From Prolixibacteraceae bacterium UBA1413 (lineage in GTDB: Bacteria; Bacteroidota; Bacteroidia; Bacteroidales; Prolixibacteraceae), in contig DBPT01000007.1 in the NCBI GenBank assembly GCA_002304925.1, positions 1 to 64,000 on the forward strand: a DNA stretch of 64,000 nt. Reading direction: 5' to 3'. Positions 1-7,947 of this stretch are shown here, piece by piece. Below the pieces are notes generated by a model, which did not search any database, had not been told where the DNA came from, and saw only the letters and a program-made list of their open reading frames with translations. Both the position numbers and the translations under genes were made by a program. The first letter of the stretch is position 1, and each line of letters begins with the position of its first letter.

Positions 1-50
1 TTTTCTTACTTGCGAAACTTCAGTAATTAAATATATGAACTTTCTGTGAG

Positions 51-410
51 TTAAATAAACTCAGCAACGAGGGGTTGGGTGATCTTACCTTGAAACACAG
101 GCTCCACTTTCGGAGGTTCGGGATAGTACACCCAATGATGAGACAGTTCAAGGATTTCACCTGTTTCTTTGACAGTGTAGGAATAAGGCTCACAGGCTTC
201 CCTGACAATGACACCGGGGATTTTCTCACCCACCAGTGATTTGCAGGTTGATTCGTTAAAGGTGGAAGGAACCGTGGTCTGCTTGGATGTGGCATAGTAT
301 CTTCCAGTTGTTTTGGAAAGTACCATATCAATTCCACTCTGCAGAACCAATGCAAAAAATTCTTTGCCTTCAGCAGTCTGACGCAAGGCATAGTCGACGA
401 TTGTTACCAT
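51..410 (-). CDS. Small conserved-type protein of unknown function, mobile-element associated
   Basis: A 119-residue protein with ATG at 410 and no signal peptide or membrane segment. The sequence is compact and soluble-looking, with a central stretch suggesting a small beta-rich domain (YATSKQTTVPSTF, then EPYSYTVKETGEILELSHHW). I recall similar short proteins in Bacteroidetes accessory DNA, but I cannot name a family and no catalytic motif is visible. It lies left of the tRNA-3'-end-like scar at 845-868, so it would be the last gene of an element integrated to the left. No partner gene is visible in the window. The reading frame is clean and starts with ATG, so I believe it is a real gene; its function is unknown. 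Confidence 0.6.
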   Translation of the reverse strand: MVTIVDYALRQTAEGKEFFALVLQSGIDMVLSKTTGRYYATSKQTTVPSTFNESTCKSLVGEKIPGVIVREACEPYSYTVKETGEILELSHHWVYYPEPPKVEPVFQGKITQPLVAEFI

Positions 411-844
411 GATAATTGATTTAAAAAGTTAATAATTTGGAAATGGCTTACCACCGGGGGATTGCCCAGCCTTGTTTCTGGTGGGGGATTGTTATGTAGT
501 AACAGCCAGCATGTAAGCTCTTTACAAAATAATAAGTGCCGGGGTATTATTTTCTCATAAATAAAGGGGGGGGTGTTTTTATGGGATAAAGAATATCGGG
601 GGTATTAAATACAAGAGGATATAATTAGGAGTCTTTTGTGATCTAAATATAGTAATCCACGGAATAGGCAGAAATGGCGAAATACCCGAAAAATAATTTT
701 GTCCCGAGATAGGTAATAATAAGAAATATTTGCTATTTTTGAAAATGGATGTTCTTTATAATATGAATAATTTAAGGTGTCAAATTCGAGACCTGACAGT
801 TTTTGAGAATTGCATGTAATTGGTTTTAAGCTACATAGAATAAT
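411..844. other. Non-coding stretch
   Basis: No credible gene is visible. The stretch has A/T-rich segments and a short G run near 565-572. It is the presumed upstream region of the minus-strand gene ending at 410 and the end of the putative integrated element. Confidence 0.5.
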
Positions 845-868
845 GGTTCAAGCCCAGCTGGGCCCACT
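845..868 (+). other. tRNA 3'-end-like fragment, candidate attachment-site scar
   Basis: The bases GGTTCAAGCCCAGC followed by TGGGCCCAC read as the T-loop, the 3' half of the T-stem and the 3' acceptor strand of a tRNA. The upstream bases do not complete the five-pair T-stem (AATGG against CCAGC pairs at only three positions) and no D-arm or anticodon arm precedes it, so this is not a whole tRNA gene. Tyrosine integrases commonly recombine at tRNA 3' ends and leave such a fragment at the distal boundary. Because the fragment is followed by a terminator in the same direction, the element would lie to the left and the original chromosome to the right. Confidence 0.45.
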
Positions 869-887
869 CTACAAAAGAAAGAATATC

Positions 888-924
888 AAGGAGTTACAAT
901 TAACAGAGTTGTAGCTCCTTTTTT
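888..924 (+). terminator. Rho-independent terminator behind the tRNA-like fragment
   Basis: Arm AAGGAGTTACAA (888-899), a 9-nt loop, and arm TTGTAGCTCCTT (909-920) form a 12-bp stem with one T-G wobble, followed by a run of T to 924. It stands 20 bases after the tRNA-like 3' end, the position expected for the original tRNA terminator. Confidence 0.7.
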
Positions 925-1128
925 CATGCAGCAGCTTTGCTTAAGCTAGTGGGGGATTTTGAAGGGAAACCATGATCGCGAGACACACGAATTGTAACAC
1001 TATCTATCTCTTGCGACAAAGCTATAATCATTTTTGAATCACACTTTGATAAGAAACTTGCGGATTATTGACAAAGAATCTTTTTAATGTAAAGAAAATC
1101 TATTTTTCTTATCAAAGTTGATTATATT

Positions 1129-1155
1129 TGTAAAGAAAATTTCAAATTCTTTACA
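1129..1155. promoter_or_regulatory. Inverted repeat at the fic start, candidate autoregulatory operator
   Basis: TGTAAAGAA (1129-1137) and TTCTTTACA (1147-1155) are perfect 9-bp inverted arms separated by 9 nt, ending two bases before the GTG start of the Fic gene. The left arm with its following bases (TGTAAAGAAAAT) also occurs as a direct repeat at 1088-1099, 41 bp upstream, about four helical turns. The Fic protein has a C-terminal winged-helix-like domain that could bind here. Confidence 0.45.
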
Positions 1156-1157
1156 CA

Positions 1158-2237
1158 GTGGATCAGGATGAAAACCGGATTTTAAGTGAACTTCCTCCCG
1201 TAATCGATTTAGAAACCAAAGCAGTATTAAAGAACCTGCCAACTGCCCATGCTGCTTTGGCGGAGCTGAAAGGTATAGCTTCCACAATTCCCAATCAGAT
1301 CATTCTCATCAATACCCTGGGACTCCAGGAAGCAAAAGACAGTTCAGCCATTGAAAATATCATCACCACCCATGATGATTTGTATAAATCCGGGTTAAAC
1401 CTGGATGGATTTTCTTCCCTTGAAGCTAAGGAGGTACAGAATTACATTTCTGCGTTGAAAAAGGGATTTGAGCTGGTCAAAAACAGAGGATTGATAACCA
1501 GTAACATCATTATTGAGATACAGAAAGAGCTTGAAGGTAACGATGCCGGTTTTCGTAAACTTCCCGGGACCACTTTGAAAAATGCCTCAACCGGTGAAAC
1601 CATTTATACACCACCTCAGGATATCAAAGATATCAAACGGCTGATGTCAAATTTGGAAAAATTCATCAATGATCCTTCTTTATGTGACTATGATCCTTTG
1701 GTGAAGATGGCCATGATTCACTACCAGTTCGAAAGCATTCATCCGTTCTATGATGGCAATGGCCGCACCGGCAGGATCATCAATATCCTGTACCTGATTC
1801 AGGAAGGGCTTTTAACGATGCCAATTCTGTACCTCAGCAATTATATCATTAAGAATAAGAGCGATTATTACCGGCTTTTACAGCAAATCCGTGATAAAGA
1901 GACCTGGGAAGAATGGCTGCTTTTTATGATCAACGGAATCCGGATAACATCCAGGGAAACCATTGAATTAATAGCTCAGATTAAATCATTGATGCAGGAA
2001 TGTAAAATCAAACTGAGAGACAATTATAAATTCTACAGCCAGGATTTACTGAATAATCTCTTTAAACATCCTTACACAAAAATTGAATTTGTCGTCAACG
2101 ATCTGAAAGTTTCCAGAATTACCGCTGCCAGCTACCTGAATAAACTGGCAGACGACGGCTTGTTGAAAAAAGCCAGAATCGGTACAGGGAATTATTACAT
2201 CAATGATCCGTTGTATACAATACTGTCAAAGAGATAA
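1158..2237 (+). CDS. Fic family protein (AMPylase-type) with C-terminal winged helix
   Basis: A 359-residue cytosolic protein. The Fic core motif HPFYDGNGRTGR is complete at residues 195-206, with the catalytic His195 and the nucleotide-binding GNGR. An inhibitory motif of the S-x-x-x-E-N type (SSAIEN, residues 62-67) lies N-terminal to the core, as in class II Fic proteins, where the Glu blocks ATP until it is relieved. The last 80 or so residues look like a winged helix (VNDLKVSRITAASYLNKL). Such proteins usually transfer AMP to a hydroxyl group of a target protein; the target cannot be read here. The start is GTG at 1158, since the frame upstream offers no ATG and the operator-like palindrome ends at 1155. 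No antitoxin gene is adjacent; the inhibitory helix is internal. Confidence 0.88.
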   Translation: MDQDENRILSELPPVIDLETKAVLKNLPTAHAALAELKGIASTIPNQIILINTLGLQEAKDSSAIENIITTHDDLYKSGLNLDGFSSLEAKEVQNYISALKKGFELVKNRGLITSNIIIEIQKELEGNDAGFRKLPGTTLKNASTGETIYTPPQDIKDIKRLMSNLEKFINDPSLCDYDPLVKMAMIHYQFESIHPFYDGNGRTGRIINILYLIQEGLLTMPILYLSNYIIKNKSDYYRLLQQIRDKETWEEWLLFMINGIRITSRETIELIAQIKSLMQECKIKLRDNYKFYSQDLLNNLFKHPYTKIEFVVNDLKVSRITAASYLNKLADDGLLKKARIGTGNYYINDPLYTILSKR

Positions 2238-2274
2238 CATCAACTTGTCTTTTGGTAGTTACAAAATTATCTGA

Positions 2275-2556
2275 TCAGTCGATTACCCTTGTCTTGTGTT
2301 TCTCGAGAAAACGATCCAGTTCTTCCTGGGTGAAAGTCCAGCGCTTTCCAATCTTGGTGCCTCCAATTTTAGAGCGGTGCAAACGGATGGTCGGAATTGC
2401 CACCCGGAGATATGCGGATGCTTCATCCAGGAAAAATCGTTTATTCTTTTTTTGTTCATCCATCGAAGCAGTTTTCTTGTTTTGCATGGCTGCTTCAATT
2501 TCATCACGGATTATACGGCGGAGTTTGTTGCTTGGTATAATTACTATTCCTTCCAT
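2275..2556 (-). CDS. Excisionase-like helix-turn-helix DNA-binding protein
   Basis: A protein of about 93 residues when started at the ATG at 2556. The C-terminal half is a HTH_17-type (MerR/excisionase-like) domain: FLDEASAYLRVAIPTIRLHR, then KIGKRWTFTQEELDRFL. The N-terminal part (MEGIVIIPSNKLRRIIRDEIEAAM) resembles the helical lead-in of small Bacteroidetes HTH proteins. The frame stays open to 2622, but a perfect 29-bp palindrome at 2558-2586 sits just before the 2556 ATG, so the shorter start is preferred. It is convergent with fic, with stops 37 bp apart. The likely role is a transcriptional regulator or recombination directionality factor; no integrase is adjacent. The antisense reading of this stretch is a shadow. 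Confidence 0.72.
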   Translation of the reverse strand: MEGIVIIPSNKLRRIIRDEIEAAMQNKKTASMDEQKKNKRFFLDEASAYLRVAIPTIRLHRSKIGGTKIGKRWTFTQEELDRFLEKHKTRVID

Positions 2557-2557
2557 T

Positions 2558-2586
2558 ACTGATATTTTTGCATCAAAAATATCAGT
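2558..2586. promoter_or_regulatory. Perfect 29-bp palindrome upstream of the HTH gene
   Basis: ACTGATATTTTTG (2558-2570), a CAT centre and CAAAAATATCAGT (2574-2586) form 13-bp perfect arms. It begins two bases upstream of the ATG at 2556, so a bound dimer would block both transcription and initiation. It is probably the autoregulatory operator of the HTH protein. Confidence 0.6.
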
Positions 2587-2858
2587 AGGCAAAGTTGTGT
2601 ACAACCACAATTTTCGACTCACTTGGCGACACTAATCGTGGGAATTTGAATTTTTGATTATTGTTAAATAGTCCAAAATATCTGATGCATTTTGTCTTAA
2701 GGGCATGTGCTTGAAAGGCAGTTGAAAGTTTATGAAAGTTTCATACTGATAAAATTTAATTTTGAGCTTTAATTGAAAATCATTGTATTTTTAAGTAAGG
2801 AGTTAAGGATAAATGCTAATGAATTATGTAAAAGCATAATCGCGAACACTTTAAAAAT

Positions 2859-4463
2859 ATGAGTAAGAAAGTGAGTAAAAGCGGAAGTGACACACAAACA
2901 GGAGAGCCTCTGGAAAAACAACTCTGGAAAGCGGCAGACAAGTTGAGAAAAAACATAGATGCTGCCGAATATAAGCATATAGTATTGGGATTGATTTTTC
3001 TAAAATACATCTCCGATGCATTTGAAGAATTGTTTGCCAGGCTGAAAGCCGAGGAAGCACAGGGAGCTGACCCCGAAGACAAAGACGAATACAAAGCTGA
3101 AAATGTTTTCTTCGTGCCACAGGCAGCGCGTTGGAAATTGCTGTTATCAAAGGCAAAACAACCCGATATTGGAAAGATTGTGGACGATGCGATGGATGCC
3201 ATCGAAAAAGAGAATGCTTCCTTGAAAGGTGTCTTGCCCAAAGTATATGCCCGGCAGAATCTTGACCCGACAATTCTTGGCGAACTGATTGATCTGGTGA
3301 GCAATATTGCACTTGGTGATACCAAATCACGCAGCGCTGATGTTCTCGGGCACGTTTTTGAATATTTCCTTGGTGAATTTGCCCTTGCAGAAGGCAAGAA
3401 GGGCGGACAGTTCTATACCCCCCGCAGTGTTGTTGAGTTGTTGGTTGAAATGCTGGAGCCATATAAAGGACGTGTTTTCGACCCTTGCTGTGGTTCCGGC
3501 GGTATGTTTGTGCAATCGGAAAAATTCATAGAAGAACGCAAAGGAAAAATTAATGATATTTCCATTTACGGGCAGGAAAGCAACCAAACCACCTGGCGTT
3601 TGTGTAAAATGAACCTTGCCATCCGCGGCATTGACAGCTCACAGGTAAAATGGAACAACGAGGGTTCATTTCTCAATGACGCTCATAAAGACCTGAAAGC
3701 CGATTATATTATTGCCAATCCACCCTTTAATGTAAGCGATTGGGGAGCCGACTTGCTGCGCAATGACGGACGCTGGCAATATGGAGTACCGCCGGCTGGC
3801 AACGCCAACTACGCCTGGATCCAGCATTTCCTTTATCATCTGGCACCCAACGGACAAGCAGGCTTTGTATTGGCTAAAGGTTCGCTTACAAGCAAAACCT
3901 CGGGCGAAGGCGATATAAGAAAGGCATTGATTGAAAACAATTTGATTGATTGCATAGTAAATCTACCCGCGAAGCTTTTTCTGAATACTCAAATACCGGC
4001 TTCGCTTTGGTTTTTAAGCCGCAACCGAAACCACCCCGCCATAAAGGGTACCCCTCCAAAGGAGAGGAATGACCGCAGCAACGAAATTTTGTTTATTGAT
4101 GCCCGCAACCTTGGACATTTAATAAATCGCCGCACCCGTGAACTATCAAAAGAAGATATTCAAAAAATTGCAGGAACATACCACAACTGGCGTAATAAAT
4201 TCCCCTCCTCTGGAGGGGTGTCCGAAGGACGGGGTGGTTACAAGGATATCCCCGGCTTTTGTGCTTCCGCTCCAATAAGCAAAGTAGCTGAATTAGATTA
4301 TGTACTTACGCCGGGGCGTTACGTAGGCCTGCCTGAGGAAGAAGACGATTTCAATTTTGAAGAGCGTTTTACAGCCCTGAAAGCAGAGTTTGAAGAGCAG
4401 CTAAAGGAAGAAGCATGCCTAAATCGTGTTATAGTTGAGAATTTGAAAAAAATCAAAATGTAA
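2859..4463 (+). CDS. hsdM: Type I restriction-modification DNA methyltransferase subunit HsdM
   Basis: A 534-residue N6-adenine methyltransferase subunit that acts with HsdS to methylate, and with HsdR to restrict, unmodified DNA. The N-terminal HsdM helical region (LWKAADKLRKNIDAAEYKH) precedes the SAM-binding motif DPCCGSGGM (about residues 208-216) and the catalytic NPPF motif (about 287-290). The C-terminal third carries two in-frame copies of a palindromic repeat in opposite orientation, encoding NHPAIKGTPPKERN (DNA 4029-4070) and FPSSGGVSEGRGG (4201-4239). They flank the conserved FIDARNLG segment and lie outside the catalytic core, so activity may survive. It is the first gene of an apparent operon; the DUF2971 gene starts 5 bp after its stop. 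Confidence 0.95.
   Translation: MSKKVSKSGSDTQTGEPLEKQLWKAADKLRKNIDAAEYKHIVLGLIFLKYISDAFEELFARLKAEEAQGADPEDKDEYKAENVFFVPQAARWKLLLSKAKQPDIGKIVDDAMDAIEKENASLKGVLPKVYARQNLDPTILGELIDLVSNIALGDTKSRSADVLGHVFEYFLGEFALAEGKKGGQFYTPRSVVELLVEMLEPYKGRVFDPCCGSGGMFVQSEKFIEERKGKINDISIYGQESNQTTWRLCKMNLAIRGIDSSQVKWNNEGSFLNDAHKDLKADYIIANPPFNVSDWGADLLRNDGRWQYGVPPAGNANYAWIQHFLYHLAPNGQAGFVLAKGSLTSKTSGEGDIRKALIENNLIDCIVNLPAKLFLNTQIPASLWFLSRNRNHPAIKGTPPKERNDRSNEILFIDARNLGHLINRRTRELSKEDIQKIAGTYHNWRNKFPSSGGVSEGRGGYKDIPGFCASAPISKVAELDYVLTPGRYVGLPEEEDDFNFEERFTALKAEFEEQLKEEACLNRVIVENLKKIKM
4029..4070 (-). repeat. Two-hairpin palindromic element, copy B (reverse), inside hsdM
   Basis: AACCACCCCG, then a weak variable hairpin, then ACCCCTCC-AAA-GGAGAGGAA. 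It is the reverse orientation of the element at 4201-4239, with one arm decayed (GGAGAGG instead of GGAGGGG). It is read in frame within hsdM and introduces no stop codon. Confidence 0.7.
4201..4239 (+). repeat. Two-hairpin palindromic element, copy A (forward), inside hsdM
   Basis: TTCCCCTCC-TCT-GGAGGGGTG (hairpin 1), then TCC-GAA-GGA (hairpin 2), then CGGGGTGGTT. The reading frame continues through it as FPSSGGVSEGRGG. The arms of hairpin 1 are perfect. Confidence 0.82.
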
Positions 4464-4468
4464 TAAAG

Positions 4469-5215
4469 ATGGAGGATATAAAATACGTAAATACTACTAA
4501 AGAAGAATTTTTAAGTAAGAAATTACTTTTCAAGTATATGCCTTTAGAATTTGCACTAGGTACAATTAAGGAAAAATACCTTTGGTTATGTAATCCTATT
4601 ATTTGGAAAGACCCATTTGAAAAATGGTTTATCGAAGCAAAGTATCAAGTTAATAATAAGGAAGAGGATTTCCCATTAAAAGGTAAGTTGTTTTGTTCAT
4701 GCATGACTCAAACTCGTACGAGTGAGGCACATTGGAATAATTATTCTAAAGGTCAAATAGGTATTTCTTTTATAATTAATAGAGAGGAATTGGTAAAGGT
4801 TTTAGAAACACACACTAAGCAGTACGATGTATATATCGGTAAAGTAAAATATATAAAAACTAATGATTTTAAAAAGAAAATTTCTAAAATCCCCGGTATT
4901 GGAACTATACAGCCAGTAATACTATCTAATCATGAGTTATTAATCAAACTGCTCTTACTTAAAAGGATTGCTTTCACATATGAAGATGAGATTCGGATTA
5001 TAGTAGTAAAAAAGAATAAGACAAAGGAAAACGGTATTAAACTGCCTTATACTATTCAACCATCTGATTTGATTGAAGGAATCACGATAGATCCAAATGT
5101 TGGCGAAAACGTTGAAGTTATGTTAAAAGATCTATTTAAAAACCAATATGGGTTTAGCAAAGTATATAAGTCTCAATTGTATTCTATGCCAAATAATATT
5201 AAAATTGAATTATGA
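4469..5215 (+). CDS. DUF2971-type protein between hsdM and hsdS
   Basis: A 248-residue soluble protein with the DUF2971 pattern: an early LFKYMPLEFALGTIKEKYLWLCNP segment, a central CSCMTQTRTSEAHWNNYS (the 'Cys...W..Y' block), GISFIINREELVK, and a late AFTYEDEIRIIV block. The biochemical activity of this family is not established; members are common beside restriction systems and in defence islands. The gene begins 5 bp after hsdM and its stop overlaps the hsdS start by 4 bp, so it is co-transcribed and translationally coupled. It appears more A/T-rich than hsdM, consistent with separate acquisition. Confidence 0.72.
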   Translation: MEDIKYVNTTKEEFLSKKLLFKYMPLEFALGTIKEKYLWLCNPIIWKDPFEKWFIEAKYQVNNKEEDFPLKGKLFCSCMTQTRTSEAHWNNYSKGQIGISFIINREELVKVLETHTKQYDVYIGKVKYIKTNDFKKKISKIPGIGTIQPVILSNHELLIKLLLLKRIAFTYEDEIRIIVVKKNKTKENGIKLPYTIQPSDLIEGITIDPNVGENVEVMLKDLFKNQYGFSKVYKSQLYSMPNNIKIEL

Positions 5216-6459
5216 GTGAGTGGAAAGAATATAGATTTTCTGATGTAATAGAAATAATTGGAGGCGGAACACCAAAAACGTCAAATCCTGAATACTGGAA
5301 TGGTAAAATACCATGGCTTTCTGTTGCTGATTTTAATACAGGCAGGAAATATGTATCATCTGCTGAAAAAAAAATTACAGAAAAAGGACTGAATGAGAGT
5401 AATACTAAACTCTTAAATTTCGGCGACATTATCATTTCTGCAAGAGGAACAGTTGGAGTTGTTGCTGTATTGGCTAAACCTATGGCTTTTAATCAATCTT
5501 GTTATGGTGTTAGAGCAATTGAAAGCCTTACAAATACTGACTATGTTTATTATCTATTGAAAGATACTGTGGCTGATTTTCGGCAAATAGCACACGGTGG
5601 GGTTTTTGACACAATTACAAGAGACACTTTCAATGAAATAGAAATTTTACTTCCTTCCCTTCCCGAACAAAAATCCATCGCCTCCGTTCTTTCCAGTCTT
5701 GATGATAAAATAGACCTGCTCCACCGCCAAAACGCCACTCTTGAAAAAATGGCGGAAACGTTGTTTAGACAGTGGTTAGCGGAGCCAATAAAGAAAATTT
5801 TAAATGAAGGTGCAGTTGTTGAGGGTTTCTCAAATGCTAAATTTGAAAAATGGATAAAAGAAACTGTAGGTGGTGAATGGGGAAAGGAAAATTCAAAAGG
5901 AGATTATAATAAAATCGTTTATTGTATTAGAGGAACAGATATAGCAGATCTGAATAATGGTTTACCTGAAAAAGCTCCAATACGATTTGTTAAAGAGAGT
6001 AAATTTGAAAGGATAGAACCTCATGAAGGAGATTTGATTCTTGAAATATCAGGAGGTACAGAAAGTCAATCTACAGGTAGAGTATGCTATATAAATCAGG
6101 ATGTTAAAAGTCTTTTCAAAAATCCAGTAATATTTTCCAACTTTTGTAGAATGATTAGGGTTAAAAAATCCGAATATTCGTTTTTCTTATATTGTTATTT
6201 TCAATACCTGTATACTCAAGACGAGTTTTTTAATCTTGAAAATGGAACTTCAGGAATAAAAAATTTAGACTACAAGGCACTATTATTTGAACTTGATTAT
6301 CCTATGCCAGGCGAAGAATTAGTGCTTGATTTTAACAAGCAAGTTGAACCGTATTTTAAGAAAATTAATCAAAATAAATCCCAAATTCAAACCCTCACTG
6401 CCTTGCGTGATACTTTATTGCCGAAGTTGATGAGTGGGGAAGTGACAATAAAAATGTAA
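5212..6459 (+). CDS. hsdS: Type I restriction-modification specificity subunit HsdS
   Basis: A 415-residue DNA sequence-recognition subunit. It has the usual two-half layout: target-recognition domain 1 starts WKEYRFSDVIEIIGGGTPKT and ends with the conserved helix region LPSLPEQKSIASVLSSLDDKI (about residues 145-165). Target-recognition domain 2 follows, ending in a second coiled-coil region (INQNKSQIQTLTALRDTLLPKLMSGEV). The ATG overlaps the previous stop (ATGA at 5212-5215). The first domain and both conserved helices are clear; the second domain is divergent, as expected for a fast-evolving recognition region. The sequence recognised cannot be predicted by reading. Confidence 0.93.
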   Translation: MSEWKEYRFSDVIEIIGGGTPKTSNPEYWNGKIPWLSVADFNTGRKYVSSAEKKITEKGLNESNTKLLNFGDIIISARGTVGVVAVLAKPMAFNQSCYGVRAIESLTNTDYVYYLLKDTVADFRQIAHGGVFDTITRDTFNEIEILLPSLPEQKSIASVLSSLDDKIDLLHRQNATLEKMAETLFRQWLAEPIKKILNEGAVVEGFSNAKFEKWIKETVGGEWGKENSKGDYNKIVYCIRGTDIADLNNGLPEKAPIRFVKESKFERIEPHEGDLILEISGGTESQSTGRVCYINQDVKSLFKNPVIFSNFCRMIRVKKSEYSFFLYCYFQYLYTQDEFFNLENGTSGIKNLDYKALLFELDYPMPGEELVLDFNKQVEPYFKKINQNKSQIQTLTALRDTLLPKLMSGEVTIKM

Positions 6460-6462
6460 ACT

Positions 6463-6996
6463 ATGAATATAACCAACGAACAAGCCGAATACCTGCTGAA
6501 ACTACCCAAAAAGGTGGTTAAAGATGACGTGCTTTTAGATACGCTGACTATTAATCAAGAATATCCATTTAATGCACGTTTTGAGTTGGTGTCGGAAAAA
6601 GACGACGAATTTACTTTTATATGGGAAATTCAGCAAAGCAAGAAAAACAGAATCAGGGTTAGTTTTCATCATCAGGAAAACGATAGCAAAACGGGTCTGC
6701 TTAGGGTTGATTATAACAGTGGGCATATAAACCCGGAAGTTCTTTCGAAACATGTACCGGAGAAATTTCACCCATTTGTGGGCAAAATATTTTCCCCTAA
6801 CGAACACCACATCCACTATCATGTGCAAGGCTATAAATCGCTGGCATGGGCTGTTCCTTTATCAGTAGATGAATTTAAAATCAAGGAGTTAAATGATGAT
6901 GTTAATTATAATAGTACCTTTGCAGATATTTTAAAATTGTTTGCAAAAACAGTTAATATTGAAACAGAAATTATTGTTAATGAATTGCTATTATGA
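6463..6996 (+). CDS. DUF6978-like protein, partner of a DUF1828/DUF1829 protein
   Basis: A 177-residue soluble protein of unknown activity. The sequence is rich in beta-type stretches and His (VSFHHQEN, EHHIHYHVQGYKSLAWAVPL) and resembles what I recall as DUF6978, a family found next to DUF1828 proteins. It starts 3 bp after hsdS and overlaps the next gene by 4 bp (ATGA at 6993-6996), so the two are made together. The pairing and position inside a restriction locus suggest an accessory defence or toxin-antitoxin-like module, which is inference. The family name is the least certain part of this call. Confidence 0.55.
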   Translation: MNITNEQAEYLLKLPKKVVKDDVLLDTLTINQEYPFNARFELVSEKDDEFTFIWEIQQSKKNRIRVSFHHQENDSKTGLLRVDYNSGHINPEVLSKHVPEKFHPFVGKIFSPNEHHIHYHVQGYKSLAWAVPLSVDEFKIKELNDDVNYNSTFADILKLFAKTVNIETEIIVNELLL

Positions 6997-7778
6997 ACTG
7001 GATTGATAACAGTATAAAAGAATATTACAATTGGTTGTGTGAAAGAACCGTTATAACCAATGATGAACAAACCGGATGGAGTGTAATCATGACACCTTTC
7101 CTTGGTTTGTTTAACGACAATATTGAGATATATGCAAAATTGGATAATGGGAAACTGATTTTATCTGACGATGGAATGACTTTATCCAACCTTGAACTTG
7201 CTGGTGCTTCAGTTTTACGCTCTCCCAAACGAAAAGAATGGTTAGAAATGATTTTTCTGAATTATGGAATTACGCTTAACGAGAAGAATGAACTCCAAGT
7301 TATTGGCACGGAAAAAAATTTTAACCAGAAAAAACATAACCTGATCTGTGCAATTTCTGAAGTTTCTGATATGGCAATGATGGCAAAACATACTGTTTCC
7401 TCTTTATTTAAGGAAGATGTAAAAGCCTATTTAGATGAGCAGAACATTATCTACACTCCTCAGTTTATAGCTAAAGGTTCTACAGGTATTGATTTTACTT
7501 TTGATTTTCAAATTGCTGGTCGTCAAAAGGAATTAGTATTAAAATCTTTTAATTCTTTGAACAAAATCAATGTGCCAAATTTCCTTTTTAGTTGGGAAGA
7601 TATTAAGCCGGCACGTGAAAAAGTTTCTGGTAAAGAATTAAAAGGGTTAGCCATTGTAAATAATGTGGATAAAGAGATAAAACAAGAATATTTGGACGCC
7701 TTAGAAAGTAAAGGTGCTGAGATTATTTTATGGGGACAACGTCACCAACCCGATATGTTGGAAAAATTAGTCGCATAA
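6993..7778 (+). CDS. DUF1828/DUF1829 domain protein
   Basis: A 261-residue soluble protein. Residues about 25-115 match the DUF1828 pattern: VIMTPFLGLFNDNIEIYAKL, LILSDDGMTLSNLELAG, SPKRKEWLEMIFLNYGI, and KKHNLICAISEVSDM. Residues about 150-255 match DUF1829: FDFQIAGRQKELVLKSFNS, then ALESKGAEIILWGQRHQP. Neither domain has an established biochemical role. The start ATG overlaps the upstream partner's stop. Immediately downstream (from 7781) is a broken copy of the hsdR 5' end, so this gene was once directly in front of hsdR. Confidence 0.75.
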   Translation: MNWIDNSIKEYYNWLCERTVITNDEQTGWSVIMTPFLGLFNDNIEIYAKLDNGKLILSDDGMTLSNLELAGASVLRSPKRKEWLEMIFLNYGITLNEKNELQVIGTEKNFNQKKHNLICAISEVSDMAMMAKHTVSSLFKEDVKAYLDEQNIIYTPQFIAKGSTGIDFTFDFQIAGRQKELVLKSFNSLNKINVPNFLFSWEDIKPAREKVSGKELKGLAIVNNVDKEIKQEYLDALESKGAEIILWGQRHQPDMLEKLVA

Positions 7779-7780
7779 AA

Positions 7781-7898
7781 ATGACCCGAATTACAGAACA
7801 TGGTATCGAGTCTTTTGCAATTGAGCTATTTGACAAACCCGGTTATGAATATATCTGCACCCGATATTACCCCCGATGGTAAAAGGCCTGAAAGGGAA
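7781..7898 (+). pseudogene. Broken 5' fragment of an hsdR gene
   Basis: Starting at ATG 7781, the reading MTRITEHGIESFAIELFDKPGYEYI aligns with the start of the intact HsdR at 9957 (MSTITESDIEQLVISLFREQGYEYI). After GYEYI the frame is lost and continues one frame over as APDITPDGKRPERE (7857-7898), again matching HsdR (APDIAPE). Compared with the intact gene, two bases are missing at about 7853-7857. The similarity stops near 7900. It is the remnant of an hsdR that directly followed the DUF1829 gene before the rloAB/hsdR segment took its place. Confidence 0.75.
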
Positions 7899-7947
7899 TG
7901 ACAAAAACAGACCTGCTGTCTATAAATTAACATCACATACATAAGAA

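Noticed and set aside
845..868. Possible complete tRNA gene
   Set aside because: Only the T-loop and 3' acceptor part is present; the T-stem is not closed and there is no D-arm or anticodon arm, so it is treated as a fragment.
2252..2635. Plus-strand reading frame opposite the HTH gene
   Set aside because: It is antisense to a convincing HTH protein, has no motif, and ignores the palindrome that marks the minus-strand start.
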